DNA of 64,000 bases from Sandaracinaceae bacterium (GCA_020633055.1 JACKEJ010000014.1:1-64000), one strand, 5' to 3'. Positions 16,944 to 25,784 are shown, counted from the first letter of the stretch. Notes: generated by a model not told the origin, from the letters alone. Program-made: numbers and translations.

Positions 16944-18377
16944 TCAGCTCGCGAGCGAACGCACGAGCGGCGCCAGCTCGGCCGCGCTCGGCGCACGCGT
17001 CAGGGTGAACACGACGCAGCAACCGACGGCGCTCAGATCGACGTCGGTATGACTGTGGGGCACGGCCGCGCGCAAGGCGTCCAGCTGCGCTGCCTCCGAC
17101 GCGCTGGGCGGGCGCTCGACCCGGAACCAACGCCGCAGGCGAGGAAACGACAGCGGCTCGGCTGGCGCGCCGGAGCCCCAGCTGACCTCCAGCTCGTCCG
17201 CCGCGGGGGTCGCCCGCACGCGCACGGTCACCCACGGCGCGCTTCCGCCATCTCGAGCTGGCCCACGCATGTGCAGCGTGTCCCCTTCCACGTGGACCCC
17301 TGCGCCGTCCGCCCCGCTCGACCGATAGTCCACGCCCCGCAGCTCACCGGCCAGCGCGCGCAGTCGCTCCATGAGCCCTCGCAGGCGCAGCCGCGCGGAG
17401 GCGCCCTCTGGCCACACGGAGCAGCTCAGCGTCTGCGCGCCGCCCCCGTCCACGCCCACGGAGCGCAGCTGGAGTGTCGCGTCGTCCGGCGACTCGACGA
17501 TGCGCGCGAAGTAATAGCGCTGCGCAAAGTACACCGCGTCCAGAGGCCCTGACGCGCCCTCCACCACGATCTCGGGCTCGGCAGACCCGCCGACGGGCAA
17601 GACGCGCACGGCGTCGTCGGAGGTGCATGGCACGGCGACCTTGAACCCCCTCTCCGCCCACAGGATACGGGGGGTGAGGCCGTCCCTGCGCTGGCTCAGC
17701 ACGGCGTAAGGCTTGACGCGCGTCGAGCCCCGCGCATCGAGCACGCACGCCATGGACTCTCCCGTCTCGAGCTGCAGCGCGACTCCCACCTGCTCACCGA
17801 CCCACTCGACGTCGACGTGGGCCACTGGCGCGGGCAGACGCAGCCGCACGTCGCGTGAGTCGCCAGGCGCCATGAAGAGCACGCCGAGCACGGGATCCGG
17901 GAGCGCGTACAGAACCGCCAGACGGTCTCCCGAGAGCGCCGCCTCGAGCGCCCGCACGTCCCCTCGTGTCACCGACGTTCGCTCGAGCGTGGGCCCCTCG
18001 GCGCGTTCGTTTCCCCGCGCTGGCGCAGCGGACGGCCAAGCCCCGTGGACGATACCCGTGGCGTCCGCGAGGACCACCCGTGCCCGTGCGCCGTCCACGC
18101 CCAACGCGACATGCCGCGCGGGCCCCAGCGGCACGGGCTCGTGGCCGTCGAACGCGAACGCGCCCGCAGCAGCCGTGTACACCGCGCGGCCCTCCCCCGC
18201 CGCGAACCGCACGCGCGGCTCGGCGCCGACGTGCCGGTCGTCCGGCCCCACGAAGTCGAGCGTGCGCGCGCGCAACGCGCTGGCGGCAGGCGCCGCGGCC
18301 ACGACTGGACCGGCCGACAGGCGCGTTCCCAGCACCCACCCCGAGGCCCCGAGCCGAAACGAGCAGCCGGCGCTCAT
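16944..18377 (-). CDS. Hypothetical protein coupled to tyrA
   Basis: A 477-residue protein whose ATG overlaps the tyrA stop as ATGA, so it is expected to be translated with TyrA. There is no signal peptide; the N-terminus MSAGCSFRLG is not a convincing lipobox. The first 330 residues have short repeated strand units such as VYTAAAGAFAFDGHEPVPLG and VVLADATGIVHGAW, suggestive of a beta-propeller-like fold. The last 130 residues include ERPPSASEAAQLDALRAAVP and end in a helix. No catalytic motif is visible and the family is unknown to me. Coupling to an aromatic amino acid gene may be a coincidence of tight packing. Confidence 0.65.
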   Translation of the reverse strand: MSAGCSFRLGASGWVLGTRLSAGPVVAAAPAASALRARTLDFVGPDDRHVGAEPRVRFAAGEGRAVYTAAAGAFAFDGHEPVPLGPARHVALGVDGARARVVLADATGIVHGAWPSAAPARGNERAEGPTLERTSVTRGDVRALEAALSGDRLAVLYALPDPVLGVLFMAPGDSRDVRLRLPAPVAHVDVEWVGEQVGVALQLETGESMACVLDARGSTRVKPYAVLSQRRDGLTPRILWAERGFKVAVPCTSDDAVRVLPVGGSAEPEIVVEGASGPLDAVYFAQRYYFARIVESPDDATLQLRSVGVDGGGAQTLSCSVWPEGASARLRLRGLMERLRALAGELRGVDYRSSGADGAGVHVEGDTLHMRGPARDGGSAPWVTVRVRATPAADELEVSWGSGAPAEPLSFPRLRRWFRVERPPSASEAAQLDALRAAVPHSHTDVDLSAVGCCVVFTLTRAPSAAELAPLVRSLAS

Positions 18378-19543
18378 GTCTCGATGGAGCGCCCCGCCGT
18401 CAGCTCGATCAAACGGTCGATGAGGAACGAGCTCTGCTCCTGCGCCTCCTCCGTGAACTCACCGAAGAACGCGCGCACCTCGTCGAACACGGCGTCGAAG
18501 CGCGGCTGATCACGCTGCGCCAGGATGTCCGCGATCTCACCGGCGCTCGCTTGGAACGCTCGGGTGACCTCGGCCGTGCTCGGGTTCAGCATCTCGATGG
18601 CGCCGTACAGCGCCGGGGACTGCGCGAAGTGGCGCGCGGCAACGTAGGTCTCGAGCAGGTACGCCGGCGACGTGAACGCCAACGAGTCCTCGAGCGGGAT
18701 GCCCAGACGGCTCAGCGTGAGCCCCAGCACCTGCGTCTGATAGTGGTTCAGCACCTGCACCACGGACATCATGCGATCGTGGTGCTCGGCGGTGGCCTCC
18801 GAGACCGTGAATCCGCGCGAGCGCAGCGTCTGCGTGAGCCATTCCCACCAGGCGTCGCCGCGGCCACGGCAGACCACCACGCGCTGCCCTTGGAAGGTGT
18901 GCACGGCGGGGCCGAACATGGGGTGCGTGCCGATCACGCTGGCAGAGGTCGAGGCCAGCATGACGTCCAGCGGCAGCTGCTTGATGGAGGTGACGTCCAT
19001 CAGGAGTCCGTCGGGGCGGACGTGCGGGCCGACCGCTCGGATGACCCCCTCGGTCTCGCGGATGGGGACGCTGACGATGACGACGTCCGCGTTGCGGGCT
19101 GCGTCCTCGACGGACAGCGCCGTGCCGATGTCGCTGATGAGCACGGTGTGCCCGAGGTCGGCGAACATGCGGTGCAGCAGGCGGCCCATCCCACCGAGCC
19201 CACCCAGGATGGCCACGGTCTTCGGCTCGACGTTGAGCGGGACCTCGGCCCGCAAGCTGGCCTGGTGGTCGCGGCTGGCGAGCATCAGCAGCCGCCAGAT
19301 GGACTCGATGACCGAAGGGGGCAGGCCCAGCTGCGCGGCTCGGTCCTTGACGGATACGAGGATGGCGCGCTCACGAGCGAGGTCCCGGATGCGGACGCCG
19401 TGATGGCGCTTGTGCGCGGCGATCTCCGCCACCACACCCATGCGGCGCGAGAGCAGCTGCAGGACGTCGCGGTCGAGGGCGTCCAGCATGGCGCGCAGCA
19501 CCGAGAGAGGCCGTTCGTTGGAATCGGGAGGATGGTTCGACAT
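18374..19543 (-). CDS. tyrA: Chorismate mutase-prephenate dehydrogenase (T-protein)
   Basis: Bifunctional enzyme of tyrosine synthesis converting chorismate to prephenate and then to 4-hydroxyphenylpyruvate with NAD. The start is ATG 19543 (389 residues). Residues 10-95 are an AroQ-type chorismate mutase (AMLDALDRDVLQLLSRRMGV, with KRHHG and RIRDLARERAIL). The dehydrogenase begins near residue 107 with the nucleotide-binding loop AILGGLGGMGRLLHRMFADL and contains IGTHPMFGPAV, the substrate-site histidine motif. The architecture and length match E. coli TyrA (373 residues). The fusion is best known from enterobacteria. It is divergent from the dicarboxylate symporter gene, with only 30 bp between the two starts. 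Confidence 0.9.
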   Translation of the reverse strand: MSNHPPDSNERPLSVLRAMLDALDRDVLQLLSRRMGVVAEIAAHKRHHGVRIRDLARERAILVSVKDRAAQLGLPPSVIESIWRLLMLASRDHQASLRAEVPLNVEPKTVAILGGLGGMGRLLHRMFADLGHTVLISDIGTALSVEDAARNADVVIVSVPIRETEGVIRAVGPHVRPDGLLMDVTSIKQLPLDVMLASTSASVIGTHPMFGPAVHTFQGQRVVVCRGRGDAWWEWLTQTLRSRGFTVSEATAEHHDRMMSVVQVLNHYQTQVLGLTLSRLGIPLEDSLAFTSPAYLLETYVAARHFAQSPALYGAIEMLNPSTAEVTRAFQASAGEIADILAQRDQPRFDAVFDEVRAFFGEFTEEAQEQSSFLIDRLIELTAGRSIET

Positions 19544-19573
19544 GGCGCGCTGGGGGTGACCATAATCCCCCGC

Positions 19574-20881
19574 GTGCGCCGGCTCAAACTGCATCATCAA
19601 ATCGCCCTCGCCATGCTGCTCGGGGCGGCGCTCGGCGCCTCCGTGCGTGCCCTCGCGGGCACGGAAGCGCTGGACCCGGACGCCGCGCTGACGGCAGCCG
19701 CGGTCGGACAAGGGCTCGGGACGGTGTTCCTGCGGCTGCTGCAGATGCTGGTCGTGCCGCTGATCGTCTCGTCCCTTGTGAGCGGCGTCGCAGGGCTCGG
19801 CGATCTGCGCAGGCTGGGGCCCATGGGCGCGCGCACCATCGCGTTCTACCTGGGCAGCAGTGCCATCGCGATCCTCACGGGGATCGCGGCCGTGCAGCTG
19901 GTCGAGCCTGGCGTGGGTGTGGACCGCGCGCTGCTGGAGTCGGGCGCCGAGGGGCACGCCCTCCCAGCGGCGGTCTCGGCCCCCGCGCAGAGCGCGCTGG
20001 ACGTGCTTTACGATCAGCTGCTGCGGATGATCCCGACGAACCCCATCGCGGCCGCCGCGGAGGGGGCGATGCTGCCGCTGATCTTCTTCTCGCTGCTGCT
20101 CGGGGTGTTCCTCAACCTGAGCGAGCACGACCCCGACGCAGGGCCCACCCAGAGCGCGGTGGTGCGCCTGCGCGAGCTGTTCGAGGGGCTGTTCGCCGTG
20201 ATGATGCGCATGACCCTCGCGGTCATCGCGCTCGCGCCCTTGGGGGTGTTCGGGTTCATGTTGAGCAGCACCGCAGCGCATGGGGCCGAGGCCTTCGTCG
20301 CGCTCGGAGGCTACGCGGCGACGGTGGCCATCGCCCTGGTCGTTCACGCGGGCTTCACGCTACCGCTGCTGCTGATCGGTCTGACGCGCCGCAACCCCCT
20401 CGAGCACGTGCGCGCGATGTTGCCAGCGCTCATGACCGCCTTCGGGACGGCCAGCAGCAACGGCACGCTGCCGCTGACCCTCGAGTGCGCGGAGAAGGCG
20501 GGGGTGCCGGGACGGGTTGGCGCGTTCGTGCTGCCCCTCGGCGCGACCATCAACATGGACGGCACCGCGCTCTACGAGGCTGTCGCGGTGCTCTTCATCG
20601 CGCAGGTGTACGGACTGGACCTGAGCCTCACGCAGCAAGGGGTGGTCGCGCTCACTGCGCTCCTCGCGAGCGTGGGCGCGGCGGGCATCCCGCACGCGGG
20701 GACGGTGATGATGGTGGTCGTGCTGAGCGCGGTCGGACTGCCGACCACCGCCGTGGGACTCATCCTCGCGGTCGACCGGGTGCTCGACATGTGCCGCACC
20801 GCCGTCAACGTGTACAGCGACTCGGTCGCCGCCGCGGTCGTGGCCCACTTCGAGGCTCGGCGCGACGCCGACAGCGTCTGA
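19574..20881 (+). CDS. Dicarboxylate/amino-acid:cation symporter (DAACS family)
   Basis: A secondary transporter of the glutamate/C4-dicarboxylate:sodium or proton symporter family, 435 residues from GTG 19574; GTG 19556 is an in-frame alternative. The N-terminus RRLKLHHQIALAMLLGAALG matches the first helix of the family. Signature segments are GTASSNGTLPLTLECAEKAG (serine-rich hairpin) and LPLGATINMDGTALYEAVAV (substrate and cation site), followed by the helical hairpin with SVGAAGIPHAGTVMMV. About eight membrane helices are evident. Substrate cannot be assigned beyond the family. Confidence 0.9.
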   Translation: MRRLKLHHQIALAMLLGAALGASVRALAGTEALDPDAALTAAAVGQGLGTVFLRLLQMLVVPLIVSSLVSGVAGLGDLRRLGPMGARTIAFYLGSSAIAILTGIAAVQLVEPGVGVDRALLESGAEGHALPAAVSAPAQSALDVLYDQLLRMIPTNPIAAAAEGAMLPLIFFSLLLGVFLNLSEHDPDAGPTQSAVVRLRELFEGLFAVMMRMTLAVIALAPLGVFGFMLSSTAAHGAEAFVALGGYAATVAIALVVHAGFTLPLLLIGLTRRNPLEHVRAMLPALMTAFGTASSNGTLPLTLECAEKAGVPGRVGAFVLPLGATINMDGTALYEAVAVLFIAQVYGLDLSLTQQGVVALTALLASVGAAGIPHAGTVMMVVVLSAVGLPTTAVGLILAVDRVLDMCRTAVNVYSDSVAAAVVAHFEARRDADSV

Positions 20882-20944
20882 CATTCGTCCTGGCGGGCGC
20901 TGGCCACGCGCAAGGCAGCGGACGCTCGCGCCGACAACCCCCGC

Positions 20945-21589
20945 ATGACACCGCGCGCCCTAGTCCTCGGTCTGCTCGACCTCCTGGCGCCAGTGCGTTG
21001 CCCCGGGTGCGACGAGGCCCTCGACCCCGACCCGAACGACCTCCCACCCATCGACCCGTTCACCGACGGGTTCTGCGTCGTGTGCGCCGCGCTAGTCGAG
21101 CCCTTCGAGGGCGAGCAGGCCCTCTATCAGTACGGTGGTCCGCTGGCCGAGGCCATCAAGCGCTTCAAGTACGAGGGACGACTGGACGCGCTGCCCGCCC
21201 TGACACGCCTCGTCGCGCGCGCGGCTCCCGACCTCTCGGGCGAGGTCGACGCCGTCGTCCCGGTGCCCCTGTTCCCCCGTCGCCGGCACACGCGTGGCTT
21301 CGACCAGGCCGCGCTGCTGGCGCGTCCTCTGGCCCGCGCGCTGGGCGTCCCTCTCTCGCGCGCGGTGCTGCGGCGCGTCCGCGACACGCCCCCACAGGCA
21401 CGGCTGGATGCGGCCGGGCGGGAGCGGAACGTGCAAGGCGCCTTCCTCGCGCGGCGCATCGAGGGGCAGCGCCTGTTGCTCTTCGACGACGTGCACACCA
21501 CTGGGGCGACCCTCGTGGCGGCGCAGGACGCGCTCTTCGACGCGGGCGCGTCCACCGTCATCTCGCTGAGCCTGGCGGGACGAAGTTGA
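20945..21589 (+). CDS. comF: ComF family phosphoribosyltransferase-like protein
   Basis: A 214-residue ComF/GntX-type protein. The N-terminus has two CxxC pairs (RCPGCDE near residue 19 and FCVVCAA near 44) that would bind zinc. The phosphoribosyltransferase part has VVPVPLFPRRRHTRGFDQAA and the PRPP-site loop LLLFDDVHTTGATLV. In transformable bacteria ComF is needed for DNA uptake; in others (GntX) the role is less clear, so competence is not implied. The gene ends three bases before a tRNA gene on the opposite strand. Confidence 0.88.
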   Translation: MTPRALVLGLLDLLAPVRCPGCDEALDPDPNDLPPIDPFTDGFCVVCAALVEPFEGEQALYQYGGPLAEAIKRFKYEGRLDALPALTRLVARAAPDLSGEVDAVVPVPLFPRRRHTRGFDQAALLARPLARALGVPLSRAVLRRVRDTPPQARLDAAGRERNVQGAFLARRIEGQRLLLFDDVHTTGATLVAAQDALFDAGASTVISLSLAGRS

Positions 21590-21591
21590 AG

Positions 21592-21668
21592 TGGCGCCCC
21601 CGGCACGATTCGAACGTGCGACCTTCGGCTTAGGAAGCCGCTGCTCTATCCTGCTGAGCTACGAAGGC
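21592..21668 (-). tRNA. tRNA-Arg (anticodon CCT)
   Basis: A cloverleaf of 77 bases including an encoded CCA. The acceptor stem GCCUUCG pairs with CGGGGGC, with two G-U pairs. The anticodon loop TTCCTAA gives anticodon CCT for AGG. The T-loop is TTCGAAT. The top pair of the anticodon stem (27-43) is G-A, a mismatch also seen in the second arginine tRNA. Discriminator base is G. Confidence 0.95.
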
Positions 21669-21788
21669 GAGGGCGCGTGTGTACCACGCAGCCAGGACAC
21701 GTGCACTCGAAGACCGGCATGATGGAAGGCCGCCCGGCGCAGACGACGACTGGGCACGTCGGTCCCGGCGGGGGGATGAGCGCGCCGC

Positions 21789-22511
21789 TCACGTGGGCCA
21801 CTCGAAGGACTCGAGGTGATTGCGCAGGGCGCTGATGTCCGGGAAGCGATGCAGGATGAGCGACGCCTGCATCCCCGCGCAGATGTAGCGGATGTGATCG
21901 CCTGCGCGCGCGTAGTGCTTGCGACCGCCCACGCACTGATAGAGCACACGCACGGCGTCCACCAGGTCGTTGTTGCGGAGGCGCTTGCTGGGACGGCCAC
22001 GATCGTAGAAGTCCAGCAAGCGGATGTTCAGGTGGATGCCCGTCGGCTGGACGAGGATGTTCTGGGTGTGGACGTCGCCGTGATACTCGCCCACCGCGTG
22101 GATCTTTTCGAGCCCGCGCACGAGGCTGTGCAGCAGCGTCAGGGCCATGAACGGGTGCAGTCGTCGCCCGCGCTGCTCGTAGGTGAAGTCCTCGAGGCGC
22201 ACGCCATCGAAGAGGTCGGAGATGAGGCAGAGCACGCTCTGCCCACGCACGTCCACCCGCATGGTGTGGTGGTAGTGCAGCACGATGGGACAGTGCTGCA
22301 GCTTGTCGAGCTTGCGCGCACTCCACACCACCTGCTTGTCGGCGTCCACCGGCGCCTGGAAGTAGAGCTTGGCCGCGCGGTGCACCCCGGTGGAGCGCTC
22401 CTTGATTTGGTAGACCTCGCCCTCGCTCCCGGCGCCCAACTTCTGGACGACGCTGTAGCGGTCTCCGAAGACCCGGCCTGGCGTCAGATCGAACCCTCGG
22501 CGCGTCGGCAT
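21789..22511 (-). CDS. Serine/threonine protein kinase-like protein
   Basis: A 240-residue kinase-fold protein, ATG 22511. The glycine loop is KLGAGSEGEVYQI, the ATP-binding lysine is in HRAAKLYFQ, and the catalytic loop reads HGDVHTQNILV, with Asp and Asn in place. The metal-binding motif is DFY (LLDFYDRGRPSK) rather than DFG, with the aspartate kept. The C-lobe is short and helices after the activation segment are reduced. HGDVHxxN resembles the aminoglycoside phosphotransferase/RIO-like branch more than Hanks kinases, so the substrate may not be a protein. It follows a dodecin gene by 32 bp on the same strand. It is probably active; the target is unknown. Confidence 0.75.
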   Translation of the reverse strand: MPTRRGFDLTPGRVFGDRYSVVQKLGAGSEGEVYQIKERSTGVHRAAKLYFQAPVDADKQVVWSARKLDKLQHCPIVLHYHHTMRVDVRGQSVLCLISDLFDGVRLEDFTYEQRGRRLHPFMALTLLHSLVRGLEKIHAVGEYHGDVHTQNILVQPTGIHLNIRLLDFYDRGRPSKRLRNNDLVDAVRVLYQCVGGRKHYARAGDHIRYICAGMQASLILHRFPDISALRNHLESFEWPT

Positions 22512-22543
22512 GGCGTGCGTACCCGGTGGAGGCCCACGAGGGG

Positions 22544-22747
22544 TCAGTCTTCGAGGACGAACGTCACCTTGAGGTTGACCCGGTAGGAGACGATCTTGCC
22601 GTTGTCGATGTGGACCTTTTGGTCCTGGACCCACGCGCTACGCACGTTCTTGAGGGTCTTCACCGCGCGCGCGACCCCCTGCTGGACCGCGTCGTCGAAG
22701 CTGGTCTCGGAGGAAGCGATGATTTCGGTGACTCGAGCGACGGACAT
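22544..22747 (-). CDS. Dodecin
   Basis: A 67-residue dodecin, a small flavin-binding protein that forms hollow dodecamers which store flavins. It matches the family from residue 2: ARVTEIIASSETSFDDAVQQ, then RAVKTLKNVRSAWVQDQKVH and a C-terminal strand YRVNLKVTFVLED. The conserved flavin-stacking tryptophan is present in SAWVQDQ. Length is typical. It lies 32 bp upstream of the kinase-like gene. Confidence 0.93.
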   Translation of the reverse strand: MSVARVTEIIASSETSFDDAVQQGVARAVKTLKNVRSAWVQDQKVHIDNGKIVSYRVNLKVTFVLED

Positions 22748-22800
22748 GCGGGACTCCTCGAAGCGCGGGGTCTCTCCCCGACGAGTGGCGAGTGCGCACC

Positions 22801-23787
22801 CTACCGGAGTCTCGACGGGTCCTCAATATCCAACGACGTGCAGCCTGGCGGCGCCGTGATCGGGTTGCACCGCGAAGGCGTCCCCCCGGGGATCTCCACG
22901 AAGTAGTCCATGTCGGGCCGGGGCGCCGGCACGTCGGTGCTGATCATGTGGGCGCCGGACGCCAGGGCGGCTTCGAGGTCGTTGCTGCCATCGGCGAGCA
23001 GGTCGGAGATGCCGTCCGCGAACGTCCGCACCAAGTAACCGGCCTCGACCGCGGCACGGGCGTCGGCGTTCGGCGTGTTCTGGATGCGCACGGCAGACCA
23101 GCTGTCCCCCTCCTCGGAGTCTGCGAAGATGAGCCGCCCGTCCAGGCCCGAGCCTTCGTTGGCGTACGCCACGCAGTCCTCGCGCGAGCAGTTGAGGAAG
23201 AACAGGACCCGCCCGCGGGTCTGCCCGAGCGTGGGCCAGCCGTCCTCGGTCACAGCTTGGTCGAGCGTGTCGCGCGCCCCCTGGACCTCGTCGGGCGTGA
23301 TGACCTCCTCGGGCGCGAACACGCTGAGGATCTCCGCATCCAGCGCGGAGAGGGCGGCCAGGCGGTCGGGCGTGTCGGCGGCCGGCAGCGTCTTGGGTTC
23401 GATCTGGATGAAGATCGGGTGGTGGCCCGGGTGGTCCCTCGACCAGTCACGCACGCCCGTGATGCAGTCGACGAAGGTTGGACAGGTGGACACCTGGTCG
23501 AAGCGCGGCAGATGGTACACCTGGAAGGCGCGCAGGTCCGCGTCCCAGTGTACGTCGATCTCGAGCTTCCGGACGCCCTGCGTGTCCAGCTGCTCGGCCA
23601 TGGGCGCCATCGTGTAGCTCCACGAGGGCGCGGTCATCTCGTTCGGCTGCACGTGGTAGCTGTTGTGGGTGCCTTCACACTGCAGGTGGTTGAGCCGTAG
23701 CGTGTCGTCCAGCGGATGCACCGTGTCCTTGCCTTCCCCGCACGAGCTCAGGAGGACCCCCACGAGCAGAAGACAAAAGGTGCGCAT
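22801..23787 (-). CDS. Phospholipase-C-like lipoprotein (calcium-dependent PI-PLC family)
   Basis: A 328-residue lipoprotein with the lipobox LSSC at residue 16 (LLLVGVLLSSCGEG). The catalytic domain shows the first active-site histidine in CEGTHNSYHVQP and the acidic/histidine cluster KLEIDVHWDADLRAFQVYH, followed by PIFIQIEPK. This matches bacterial members of the calcium-dependent phosphoinositide-phospholipase C family. The start chosen, ATG 23787, removes 26 residues of an over-long upstream frame and gives a clean lipoprotein signal. It may cleave glycerophosphodiester-type lipids at the cell surface; substrate is unknown. Confidence 0.72.
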   Translation of the reverse strand: MRTFCLLLVGVLLSSCGEGKDTVHPLDDTLRLNHLQCEGTHNSYHVQPNEMTAPSWSYTMAPMAEQLDTQGVRKLEIDVHWDADLRAFQVYHLPRFDQVSTCPTFVDCITGVRDWSRDHPGHHPIFIQIEPKTLPAADTPDRLAALSALDAEILSVFAPEEVITPDEVQGARDTLDQAVTEDGWPTLGQTRGRVLFFLNCSREDCVAYANEGSGLDGRLIFADSEEGDSWSAVRIQNTPNADARAAVEAGYLVRTFADGISDLLADGSNDLEAALASGAHMISTDVPAPRPDMDYFVEIPGGTPSRCNPITAPPGCTSLDIEDPSRLR

Positions 23788-23940
23788 CTTGCCGACGTGA
23801 GAACCACCACCGCGCGGCAGATGTGACGAAAGAGTGCGGTTCGTGACCTTCGCGTGAAACGACATGCGCGCACTCTGCCACGAATCCGATGCGAAGTGGT
23901 TGAGCGCAGCGACGCGCTCGGCTATGGTGCCGCCTCCTTT

Positions 23941-24014
23941 CGGGGTGTAGCACAGCCTGGTAGTGCGCTAGCTTTGGGAGCTAGAAGTCGTGGGTTCGAA
24001 TCCCGCCGCCCCGA
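23941..24014 (+). tRNA. tRNA-Pro (anticodon TGG)
   Basis: Acceptor CGGGGTG pairs with CGCCCCG (one U-G). The anticodon loop TTTGGGA gives TGG for CCA and, by wobble, other proline codons. The T-loop is TTCGAAT. CCA is not encoded; the genome reads A then CCC after the acceptor stem. Confidence 0.95.
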
Positions 24015-24114
24015 CCCCACCGAGACCCCCGCCCGTCCGCGGCGCGGAGGTCTCGTCCGAGCCCTCCCCCGGGGCTCCACCAGACCCCGCCGCGCTCGGT
24101 CGTGTCGCGGGTTT

Positions 24115-24191
24115 GGGCCCATAGCTCAGTCGGATAGAGCGGCGGCCTTCTAAGCCGATGGTCGGTGGTTCGATTCCACCTGGGCCCGCCA
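24115..24191 (+). tRNA. tRNA-Arg (anticodon TCT)
   Basis: Acceptor GGGCCCA pairs with TGGGCCC, discriminator G, CCA encoded at 24189-24191. The anticodon loop CTTCTAA gives TCT for AGA/AGG. The anticodon stem has a G-A at 27-43, as in the CCT isoacceptor at 21592-21668. It ends seven bases before the stop of the cupin gene on the other strand. Confidence 0.95.
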
Positions 24192-24198
24192 TTGTCAG

Positions 24199-24717
24199 CT
24201 ATTTCTTGCCGGGTGTGGCACCGGGCGCCGCTTTCGGGTCGACGATGTGCGCCAGATCCACCAGGTCCCACGCCTCGCCGTTGCGGTAGAGGCGCTTCCC
24301 CAGACGCGGGTAGTCGCCCACGTCGTGGGTCAGACGTTGGCCCACCACGAGGCACCGCAGCGGCTCGGGCCCGGGGTTGGAGAACACGTGCGCGGGACCG
24401 CCGGCTGGCAGACCGATGAAGTCCCCTTCGCCGACCTCGAAGGTCTCCTCGTCGAGGGTCACGTGGGCTCGACCAGACAGGACGTACACGCACTCGTCCT
24501 CGAAGAGGTGTCTGTGGTGCTCCGTGGACTCCGCGCCGACCGGGACCTCGATCAGATGGAACCCGAGGCCGGTCAGGCCCGTGGCGTCGCCCAGCGACTT
24601 GTTCAGCCGCCTGCCGTTGGGGTTCAGGAAGTGGACCTTGGCGGTCCCGGGCATGGCCTCGATCGCGTCGCGCGACAAGATGTAGGGACTCTGCGTGGTG
24701 GACGGAGTGTGGCTCAT
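24199..24717 (-). CDS. Cupin-domain protein
   Basis: A 172-residue cytoplasmic protein with a single cupin barrel. Metal-ligand positions are visible: the cluster EHHRHLFEDECVYVLSGRAH and the later histidine in GGPAHVFSN. The C-terminal extension (about 40 residues) includes DVGDYPRLGKRLYRNGEAWD. The start, ATG 24717, is well placed; an upstream frame adds 37 improbable residues. No neighbour suggests a substrate. Function stays open; a small-molecule isomerase or dioxygenase is possible. Confidence 0.75.
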   Translation of the reverse strand: MSHTPSTTQSPYILSRDAIEAMPGTAKVHFLNPNGRRLNKSLGDATGLTGLGFHLIEVPVGAESTEHHRHLFEDECVYVLSGRAHVTLDEETFEVGEGDFIGLPAGGPAHVFSNPGPEPLRCLVVGQRLTHDVGDYPRLGKRLYRNGEAWDLVDLAHIVDPKAAPGATPGKK

Positions 24718-24887
24718 GGAGGATCCGTAACGCGTCGCCTGGCCCGTGACGAGGCCGATCGCGCGAGACGCGGCCGCCCGGACCACGCGCGTAGGACCGA
24801 GCCCGCCGCTCCGAGAGACGCTCGCCACGCCGCGACCGCTCTACCCCTTGGCCTGTAACGCGGCGGGCGGTGCCACGACCCGGCCAC

Positions 24888-25784
24888 ATGCCTCACTTCG
24901 CCCTCCGCGCTGCGCGCGCGCTCTCTCTCCTCTTGCTCGTCGGCTGCGGCGGGGCCACGGCCACCGTCGAGGCGCCCGCGGCGGCCCGCTACGATGTCCT
25001 CACCGGGGACCTGGACGCCGCGCTGGCAGGCGCGTGGCGCGCTGACGACCGTGCCCGTGACGCCGCACGTCATCCGCGCGAGACGCTCACGTTCTTCGGC
25101 GTCACCCCGGACATGACCGTCGTGGAGTGCTGGCCAGGCGGTGGCTGGTACACACGTATCCTCGCGCCGCTGCTACGCGACCATGGCCAGCTCATCAGCG
25201 GTGGACTGCCGGTGGACGACGAGCGCCGCGGACAGTACGAGCGCGACTTCCGCGCCATGGTCGCGGCGCACCCCGAGCTCTACGATCAGGTGCGCTTGGC
25301 GACGCTGCACCCAGGGGACTTCCTGACGGACATCCCTGACGGAAGCGTGGACGCGGTGCTGACGTTCCGCAGCGTGCACAACTGGATCCGCTCCGAGGGG
25401 CACGACCCGAACGACTACTTCCGCGCGGCCGCCAGGGTGCTGCGTCCAGGGGGGGTGCTCGGGGTGGTGCAGCACCGGGCCCCCGAGGGGACCCCGGCCG
25501 CCGAGGACCCGAACACGGGCTACGTGACCGAGGCCCGCGTCATCGCGCTCGCCGAGGCCGCTGGCCTGGTGCTGGACGCGCGATCCGAAGTCAACGCGAA
25601 CGCACGCGACGACCACGACCACCCGGAGGGCGTGTGGTCGCTCCCCCCCGTGCGCCGCGGCGAGGGGATGACCGACCAAGAGCGGGACGCCATCGGCGAG
25701 AGCGACCGGATGACGCTGCGCTTCCGCAAGCCCCTCGGCGCGCCCCGCGGGGACGAAGCCGACACCGCCCAGGGCGGCGCCTGA
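24888..25784 (+). CDS. SAM-dependent methyltransferase-like lipoprotein
   Basis: A 298-residue protein starting at ATG 24888. Its first 18 residues form a lipoprotein signal with lipobox LLVGC. The rest is a class I methyltransferase fold of the exported COG4798 type: RDAARHPRETLTFFGVTPDM, then the SAM-loop-like VVECWPGGGWYTRIL, and DAVLTFRSVHNWI. A lipid-anchored methyltransferase is odd, because SAM is cytoplasmic; related exported proteins exist but their activity is unknown. The C-terminal 35 residues are low-complexity. It is followed by an esterase gene on the same strand. Confidence 0.72.
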   Translation: MPHFALRAARALSLLLLVGCGGATATVEAPAAARYDVLTGDLDAALAGAWRADDRARDAARHPRETLTFFGVTPDMTVVECWPGGGWYTRILAPLLRDHGQLISGGLPVDDERRGQYERDFRAMVAAHPELYDQVRLATLHPGDFLTDIPDGSVDAVLTFRSVHNWIRSEGHDPNDYFRAAARVLRPGGVLGVVQHRAPEGTPAAEDPNTGYVTEARVIALAEAAGLVLDARSEVNANARDDHDHPEGVWSLPPVRRGEGMTDQERDAIGESDRMTLRFRKPLGAPRGDEADTAQGGA

